A DNA stretch of 41,227 nt from a virus, in the IMG/VR virus record IMGVR_UViG_3300010397_000029, positions 1-41,227 of that record; one strand, written 5' to 3'. Positions 36,450 to 41,227 of the stretch are shown piece by piece (the first letter of the stretch is position 1; each line of letters begins with the position of its first letter). The position numbers and the translations under genes are program-made. Under the pieces are notes generated by a model that was given only the letters and a program-made list of their open reading frames with translations, was not told where the DNA came from and did not search any database.

Positions 36450-37673
36450 TTAGCTCCACGCCCGCAGGGCGAAATAGGGCAGAATCGGCGCGATGCCGCC
36501 CAAGGTGTCCACGCGCGACGGGTTCTGGTCCGTCTGGATGTTGTACTGCTCGACCCAGCGCATCGAAATCTTCGTCGCGCGGTCGCCCACGGTCTTGGCG
36601 TTCGCGCCCGCGAGCTTGTCGGGCAGGTCCACCATCGCGAAGGCAAACGCGGCCGGGTTGAACATCAGCGACTGTCGCGAGGACTGCGCCGCCATCGTCG
36701 CGCCCACCGTGCCCGTCGAGCCAAGGAACGAAATCGCGGCGTTGTCGGCCGGCGACTGGTTCACCGTCTGGAGCTGCCCGCTCGGGATGATCGACGGCGA
36801 GAACGACAGCGTAGCCGTGCTCGACCCCGACACGTCCGCCGTGAGGACGAACTGCTGCAACTGCCCGGTGGACTCGTAGGACTCCGGGTTGATGCCGTAG
36901 ACGCCGTCCAGCGTGAACACGTCGCCCGCTTTGAGCGCGTAGGTGCCCCAGCCGTCCGTCGCCAGCGTCGAGCCGGTCTGGCTGCCGGCGTTGACGGCCG
37001 GCGTCGAGGCCGTGAACGTGCCGGTCGTGTGCGTCGGAATGCTCGGAGTCGTATACCACTGGTCCACGCCGAGCGCCGAGCCGGAGAACTGCCCCTTTTT
37101 AAAGTAGTCGTTCTTTGGCTGGAACAGCGCGAAGTTCGGATTGACAATCGCGCTCTGAGACAGCGGGTCCAGCACTGCCAATAGCTCATCGTCCGGAACG
37201 GCGTTGTTCGCCAGCAGCGCGACGCCATCGGTCCACGTCTTGTTGTCCGACAGCGGCACGCCCGGCTGTCCGATCGAGAAGTAGACCGACTTGTAGACTT
37301 CCTTGCCCGCGGTCACGTCCCACTTGTTCGCCTGCCGGCGTCCGGCGGTCTTCGTGTAGCGGTCCTGCACCTCTTCGACTTCGAGCGCATCCTGTGAACT
37401 CGACCAGCCCATGCCGATCTGGAACTGGTGATTGATCGTCAGCGGGACGGTCTGGTTGAGAATCGACTGCTGCACGAGCGCCTGGCCCTCGTTGACCTGC
37501 CACCGCTGCTGGATGCGGACCTGCACGGTGTCGCCGATCTGTGCGCCCTGCGGTTTGTTGCCCCACGCGCCTTTTTCCCACGTGCGGTCGAACAGGCCGA
37601 TCAGCTTCAGGTTGTTCTTGAAGTTGACCGCCGTGTCCTTCGTGACCCACGTCGGGGTAATGAATGAATCCAT
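36450..37673 (-). CDS. Major coat protein, P22 gp5-like
   Basis: A 407-residue coat protein of the P22 type. It begins MDSFITPTWVTKDTAVNFKN, then GAQIGDTVQVRIQQRWQVNE; PLTINHQFQIGMGWSSSQDA follows. Near 255 lies GDVFTLDGVYGINP and QQFVLTADVS, the domain shared with the small protein at 1157-1558, and then FNPAAFAFAMVDLPDK and SMRWVEQYNI at the end, all typical of P22-like coats (430 aa in P22). It follows the scaffold gene. Confidence 0.95.
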   Translation of the reverse strand: MDSFITPTWVTKDTAVNFKNNLKLIGLFDRTWEKGAWGNKPQGAQIGDTVQVRIQQRWQVNEGQALVQQSILNQTVPLTINHQFQIGMGWSSSQDALEVEEVQDRYTKTAGRRQANKWDVTAGKEVYKSVYFSIGQPGVPLSDNKTWTDGVALLANNAVPDDELLAVLDPLSQSAIVNPNFALFQPKNDYFKKGQFSGSALGVDQWYTTPSIPTHTTGTFTASTPAVNAGSQTGSTLATDGWGTYALKAGDVFTLDGVYGINPESYESTGQLQQFVLTADVSGSSTATLSFSPSIIPSGQLQTVNQSPADNAAISFLGSTGTVGATMAAQSSRQSLMFNPAAFAFAMVDLPDKLAGANAKTVGDRATKISMRWVEQYNIQTDQNPSRVDTLGGIAPILPYFALRAWS

Positions 37674-37686
37674 GTGCGTGCCCTAT

Positions 37687-38733
37687 CTACGCGCGACGGG
37701 ACGGACGATAGAACGCCCGTTCGTGCTCCTCAAGCGGAGCATCGTCGCCGGGCAGCGCCTCAGCGCTGCGCACCGTGCCCGTCCGCACCGGATTCGGCGG
37801 CTTGGGCAACAGGGTTGGACCACGCATGGGGGCTGATCCGGTCGCAGCAGCCGCCGCACGCGAAGAGGGAGACGGGCGTTGCTCAGCGGCAACGAGGGAC
37901 TTCAGATAGCGCGCCACGCCCGCGACGGCCGCCTTGAAACCGGGTGTGTCCGCCGCGATGGCGGTATCTCGGCTCAAGGCTTCGCGTTCCTCGGGATGCG
38001 TGGCGAGGTAGTAGGACGCGCGCGGCCCGACTTCGAGCGCGGCGCGGCCCACGACGTCAGAGACAGGAATCGGTTCGGCGTGCTCGCCCACGATGTCGTC
38101 GAAATCCGCGTAGGCTTTCCGCGCGTCCTCGAGCTGGTCGAGATACTTCGTGACGACTTCGCGATGGCTGCGCGTTTCGGCCTGCTGCGCCTCTTCGGCG
38201 CGCTCCGCCGCGCGGCGCTGGTCGTAGCGCCAGTCGGTGCGCTCGTCGGAATACTGCTCCCAGGACTTGCCCTCGTTGCCCTTGATGGCAACGTATTCGT
38301 CCCACGTCGGGAACGTCGCAGCGGCAGACGATGCGCGCGGCTGTTCGCGGACAGGTTCCTGCGTCTGCGTAGTGGTGCGGCGCGCTTCGTCGCGCTCGCG
38401 CTCGGCTTCGCGCAGCTTCCGCGTGAGTTCCGCGATGCGCGGCACGTCGTCGGCGCTGGCCTGCTGGCTTTTCGCGCGGTGTTTCGGCTTGAACTTGCCC
38501 GTTTCGTCGCGCTCGGCGGATTCCGGCTTCGCGACTGGTTCCGCAGCCTGCGGCGAGGGCTTCTCGCGCTTGGCGCCGGAACTGAACGCCGCTTCGTGGG
38601 CGTCCAGCGACTCGCCGTCATCGTCACCGCCGGTATCGACGACTTCGACCGGCGCGGGCGTCTCGATGACAGCTCCGCCGCCTTCGACGTCCATCAGCGG
38701 GAGCGCGAATCGCCAAATTCCGGTGTGCGGCAT
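37687..38733 (-). CDS. Scaffolding protein
   Basis: A protein of about 348 residues, acidic and helical. It has a charged disordered start (GGDDDGESLDAHEAAFSSGA), long coiled-coil segments (RIAELTRKLREAERERDEAR), FPTWDEYVAIKGNEGKSWEQ, and a basic tail (EEHERAFYRPSRRA). Acidic coiled-coil proteins just upstream of the coat gene are scaffolds that direct procapsid assembly, and the tail may bind the coat. Starts at 38733 (MPHTGIWRF) and 38694 (MDVEGGG) are both possible; neither has a good ribosome site. Confidence 0.82.
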   Translation of the reverse strand: MPHTGIWRFALPLMDVEGGGAVIETPAPVEVVDTGGDDDGESLDAHEAAFSSGAKREKPSPQAAEPVAKPESAERDETGKFKPKHRAKSQQASADDVPRIAELTRKLREAERERDEARRTTTQTQEPVREQPRASSAAATFPTWDEYVAIKGNEGKSWEQYSDERTDWRYDQRRAAERAEEAQQAETRSHREVVTKYLDQLEDARKAYADFDDIVGEHAEPIPVSDVVGRAALEVGPRASYYLATHPEEREALSRDTAIAADTPGFKAAVAGVARYLKSLVAAEQRPSPSSRAAAAATGSAPMRGPTLLPKPPNPVRTGTVRSAEALPGDDAPLEEHERAFYRPSRRA

Positions 38734-38747
38734 ATCCCTCAAAACGC

Positions 38748-38789
38748 AAAAAGGGCCGATCTGCGCTCATCGTGAGTGCAAACCGGCCC
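38748..38789 (-). terminator. Intrinsic terminator before the scaffold gene
   Basis: On the minus strand GGGCCG pairs with CGGCCC and is followed at once by TTTTT. It lies between a TTGACA promoter (38822-38850) and the scaffold start, so the transcript would be cut about 70 bases after initiation unless polymerase reads through. Confidence 0.75.
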
Positions 38790-38821
38790 TCGCTTGGTGC
38801 GGTCGGGCAGTAGGTGCGCTA

Positions 38822-38850
38822 AATATCCGCTAGGTTGCGGATTTTGTCAA
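38822..38850 (-). promoter_or_regulatory. Leftward promoter with TTGACA and spacer dyad
   Basis: On the minus strand TTGACA (38850-38845) is followed after 17 bases by GATATT (38827-38822). The spacer and -10 carry the inverted repeat ATCCGC-AACCTA-GCGGAT. The -35 box overlaps the stop codon of the upstream gene. Confidence 0.55.
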
Positions 38851-39071
38851 ATCTTTCGATCGGCGCCACATGGACACCGTTGAATTCCCGCGTTCATGTC
38901 GTAGCGCCACGCATGGACGTGATCCCTAAGCGTCGTGACGCGCTGTTTTGTTTTCGTCTCCACGCTCTCGATGCGCCCGTCGTTCATGTTCAGCGTGATC
39001 TGTCCGCACGCGATGCGGATGCCGAGCGCGTCCTGCAGAGAGGCCACGAGGGACTGGATGTCGGCGCTCAT
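38847..39071 (-). CDS. Hypothetical protein
   Basis: A 74-residue protein, MSADIQSLVASLQDALGIRI at the start, then CGQITLNMNDGRIESVETKT and CPCGADRKI at the end, where a Cys pair could bind metal. Start fixed by ATGA overlap. Between portal and scaffold genes; function unknown. Confidence 0.65.
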   Translation of the reverse strand: MSADIQSLVASLQDALGIRIACGQITLNMNDGRIESVETKTKQRVTTLRDHVHAWRYDMNAGIQRCPCGADRKI

Positions 39072-39232
39072 CGCTTGCGCTTCGCGTCCTTCGCGTGCTT
39101 CTTCTCCATCGCCTTGCCTTTCGCGGTTTCCTTGTTGCCGTGCATAGCCCCGATGGCGTTGAGCGTCCCGTAGACGGCCCTGTCGTTGTTGCCGTATTCG
39201 GCGCGGAGTTTTTGTTCGAGGAACTTAGGCAC
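39068..39232 (-). CDS. Conserved small basic phage protein
   Basis: A 54-residue protein, PKFLEQKLRAEYGNNDRAVY, then GTLNAIGAMHGNKETAKGKA and a Lys-rich end. The PKFLEQKL...YG...YxxxNxxGAM.GNK.T.KG pattern recurs in small phage proteins near head genes. It starts with GTG, GGAG seven bases upstream, and ends in ATGA with the next gene. Confidence 0.7.
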   Translation of the reverse strand: MPKFLEQKLRAEYGNNDRAVYGTLNAIGAMHGNKETAKGKAMEKKHAKDAKRKR

Positions 39233-39234
39233 GA

Positions 39235-39444
39235 TCAGGCTCCAGTAGGCACAGACAGGCGAAATTTACCGCAACAGAAAACGAGGCAATCACGGTCAAT
39301 CATGATGTCGTGCGTAAGACCATTACGAGGAGTCACCACACCAAGGCGCCAGCGCGACGAAATCCAAAGGCTGACGCTCCTGAATCGAATGCGCCTCTCC
39401 CCATACTTGGTAGTCCAGAGCAGCGGATGATGGAACTTAGGCAT
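39235..39444 (-). CDS. Hypothetical protein
   Basis: A 69-residue protein, MPKFHHPLLWTTKYGERRIR at the start, ending DCLVFCCGKFRLSVPTGA. GGGAGG lies four bases before the ATG, which is strong support for translation. It overlaps the upstream gene by 8 bases. No known domain; CC near the end may be structural. Confidence 0.6.
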   Translation of the reverse strand: MPKFHHPLLWTTKYGERRIRFRSVSLWISSRWRLGVVTPRNGLTHDIMIDRDCLVFCCGKFRLSVPTGA

Positions 39445-39616
39445 GCCGCCTCCCCGTCATGACAATCCGCACCATCCGCAGCGCAATGAACCACGGCATC
39501 CCGATCCGCCGATAGCGCACGACGAGCAGCGGCGCGGACGCCCAGCGGCGATAGCGCGGCTTCGTCATGAGCGCGTCGGCCAGCACCTGCACGCGGTAGA
39601 GCCCCGCGAGGCTCAT
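39437..39616 (-). CDS. Hypothetical basic protein
   Basis: A 59-residue protein, MSLAGLYRVQVLADALMTKP at the start, then RYRRIGMPWFIALRMVRIVM, Arg-rich with a short hydrophobic stretch that may lie on a membrane or in a protein interface. The ATG overlaps the portal stop (ATGA), so it is translated after the portal. Function unknown. Confidence 0.6.
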   Translation of the reverse strand: MSLAGLYRVQVLADALMTKPRYRRWASAPLLVVRYRRIGMPWFIALRMVRIVMTGRRHA

Positions 39617-41227
39617 GCGCCCGCCTCCGGCTGCTGCTGCGCTGCCTGCGCCGCCATCTCTGCCTCGTGCGCGCGTGCCGCGTCCGCCTGCGCCGCGCCG
39701 TCCTCACGGCCCGCTGCAGCTTCTGCCGACTCGTGCGCCTGATCCATCGCCGCCATCCCGACCGCGTGATCCTGCACGCCGATGCGCGCCCGCTCTTCGA
39801 GGAACAGCGCCAACCGATCGACCTTCGCGCCGAGTTCCGCGACCGCGATCTTTGTCTCGGACTCGATGTGCAGCTTCTCCCGATCCGCCAACAGCTCAAG
39901 GTGCGTCCGCTCGCTCTGTCCCTGCTGCCGAATCTCTTCCACGGCCGTAGGCTTCGCTGCCTTCTGCAGTTCCGCCTGCAACTGCTGAATCTGCTGCTGC
40001 GCCTGCGCGAGTTGTGCCTGCACTTCCGGCGGCACGTTCTGCCCGCTCGCCTTCGCCGCGAGCATCTGCTGAATCGGTGGCGCGAGCATGACCTTCGCGC
40101 GATCCGCCATCTGCTGATGTCCGGGGCCGTCCTGGTTCTGGAAGAACAGATCGCCGAACCACGTCATCAACTCCGGATTCGCCGCGAGCAGTTCCCCGAT
40201 GATCGTGGCTTCCTGCTCACGCCGCGAGTCGAAGTTCTTCGACACCTTCACAATGACGTTAAACTTCGCGTCCTTCGTGAGCGTGTAGGTCTGCGGATTC
40301 GGATGCCCCTGCGGCGCTGGCATCGGCTTCCCGCCATGCATCACCATCGGCGTGTGCAGCAGCACCGTCTCGGCGTCGCCCTCCGCGTTCACGATGCGCG
40401 CGAGTCGGCCCGGGCGACCGTAGACGGGATAGAGCAGGTTGTTGATTACCTGCCCCTCGTAGCGAATAGACCGCTGCAGGTTGTCCAGAAAGTGGCTGAC
40501 GCCCTTCTGCGACTGCTCAATGAGCTGCGCGTTCTGCCGCTTGCTGCGCACAGACGGCGCCGCTTCCCCGAGCGCCGACGCGTGAATGCCGCTCGTGCTC
40601 TGGATGGACTCGTCGAACATCTGCACCGAGGCCGCGACGGCTTCGATCGGCGGATTGCGCGACGGAGGCACGGTCGGAGGATTCGCCTGCCCATTGTCGA
40701 GATTTGTGCGCTTGTAGGGCAGATACGGCAGCGTGCGCGTGTTCGCTGCGACCCACCAGTCCTCGTAGCCTTCGATGGTTCCTTCTTCCACCATCACCGG
40801 CACGAGCGGCGCAAGGCCGATCAGCTCCAGCCACCTCGACACCATGACGTTGAACCCGTAGCCTGGGGCGCGCATCGACCGGACCATGCCCTCACGGCGC
40901 CGTTCCTTGTCGTGCGGCTGCAGTTCTTCGCCGACGACTTCGATGATCGGCATGTCCGGCCCGAGCCAATCGGTGTCGTCCAGCACGTCATCGTCGCAGC
41001 CGTCCAGTTTCGCCCACTTGATGCGCTTCTCGACAACCGTGCGGCGCGAGTCCTCCACTTCCTGCCAGCCGTCGAGGTCCGGCAGATCGTCCACCTCGTC
41101 GGCCCACTCCACGCGCTCCGACTGGCCGTCTGTGAACGTGACGAGCTCGCGACTCTCGCGCACGGTATACCAGTAGTCCACGACTCGGACCATGCGCGTC
41201 TCGCCGTCCGTGTGGAACCACTCCGAG
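39613..41227 (-). CDS. Portal protein, C-terminal part (continues at 123)
   Basis: The rest of the P22-type portal. The frame enters at the right edge and ends at 39613. It includes VVDYWYTVRESRELVTFTDG, ERRREGMVRSMRAPGYGFNV, YEDWWVAANTRTLPYLPYKR and IHASALGEAAPSVRSKRQNA, the core of P22-like portals, then VIVKVSKNFDSRREQEATII. The last 120 residues are a Gln/Ala-rich coiled coil (QAQLAQAQQQIQQLQAELQK), matching the barrel helix of P22 gp1. Joined with 1-818 it makes 769 residues. Confidence 0.92.
   Translation of the reverse strand, partial: SEWFHTDGETRMVRVVDYWYTVRESRELVTFTDGQSERVEWADEVDDLPDLDGWQEVEDSRRTVVEKRIKWAKLDGCDDDVLDDTDWLGPDMPIIEVVGEELQPHDKERRREGMVRSMRAPGYGFNVMVSRWLELIGLAPLVPVMVEEGTIEGYEDWWVAANTRTLPYLPYKRTNLDNGQANPPTVPPSRNPPIEAVAASVQMFDESIQSTSGIHASALGEAAPSVRSKRQNAQLIEQSQKGVSHFLDNLQRSIRYEGQVINNLLYPVYGRPGRLARIVNAEGDAETVLLHTPMVMHGGKPMPAPQGHPNPQTYTLTKDAKFNVIVKVSKNFDSRREQEATIIGELLAANPELMTWFGDLFFQNQDGPGHQQMADRAKVMLAPPIQQMLAAKASGQNVPPEVQAQLAQAQQQIQQLQAELQKAAKPTAVEEIRQQGQSERTHLELLADREKLHIESETKIAVAELGAKVDRLALFLEERARIGVQDHAVGMAAMDQAHESAEAAAGREDGAAQADAARAHEAEMAAQAAQQQPEAGA
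41105..41227. repeat. Direct terminal repeat, right copy
   Basis: Identical to bases 1-123; see the left copy. Remove one copy to close the circle at about 41,104 bases. Confidence 0.97.

Noticed and set aside
1-41227. Integrase, attachment site, repressor or tRNA genes
   Set aside because: None recognised on either strand; the possible RHH and HTH proteins are too weak to call a lysogeny module.

Overview
The window is an essentially complete genome of a short-tailed (podovirus-type) bacteriophage whose virion genes follow the P22 plan. The first 123 bases are repeated exactly at the end, so the molecule is circular or terminally redundant with about 41,104 unique bases. The ends cut through the portal gene, whose two parts join in frame to 769 residues. 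The DNA is GC-rich and no host marker gene is present. The host is unknown; a Gram-negative bacterium is an inference from the P22-type virion and the Sec/Tat-like leaders. I found no integrase, repressor, DNA polymerase, RNA polymerase or tRNA, so a lytic phage that relies on the host polymerase is the simplest reading.

Layout. A divergent promoter region at about 12.1-12.3 kb sends genes both ways. The rightward block (12.16-18.62 kb) holds many small coupled genes, a PolB-like 3'-5' exonuclease, a possible RecT/Bet-like annealing protein, a DUF551-like protein and a PAPS-reductase-like PP-loop protein. It ends against the leftward block in a nested inverted repeat at 18612-18680. The leftward block runs from 12.12 kb down through position 1 and around the circle to 18.68 kb. 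In order it holds: an SNF2-like helicase, a DNA methyltransferase, zinc-ribbon microproteins, an XF1762-family protein, a RadD-like helicase, a VRR-NUC nuclease, a VirE-type primase/helicase, an iteron-like array (possible origin), a possible small terminase, the large terminase, a coat-domain paralogue with a Tat-like leader, the portal, scaffold, coat, a beta-helix protein, a gp4-like tail adaptor, a tail fibre, gp10, an IPT/TIG protein, three internal/ejection proteins, the M15 endolysin cassette, several tail-associated small genes, a glycosidase-like protein and a holin.

Most neighbours overlap by ATGA, GTGA, TGATG or TAATG, so translation is probably coupled along long polycistronic messages. 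Points that stand out: a 45-bp inverted duplication joining two virion-region genes, which could flip a 5.9-kb segment and give a tail protein a Gly-rich end; a plus-strand region at 22.94-23.2 kb with several hairpins inside the leftward operon; the iteron array beside the primase gene; a promoter-terminator pair just ahead of the scaffold gene; a possible ACG start codon; and a dozen small zinc-ribbon proteins. All functions are read from sequence motifs and gene order; no database search was run.
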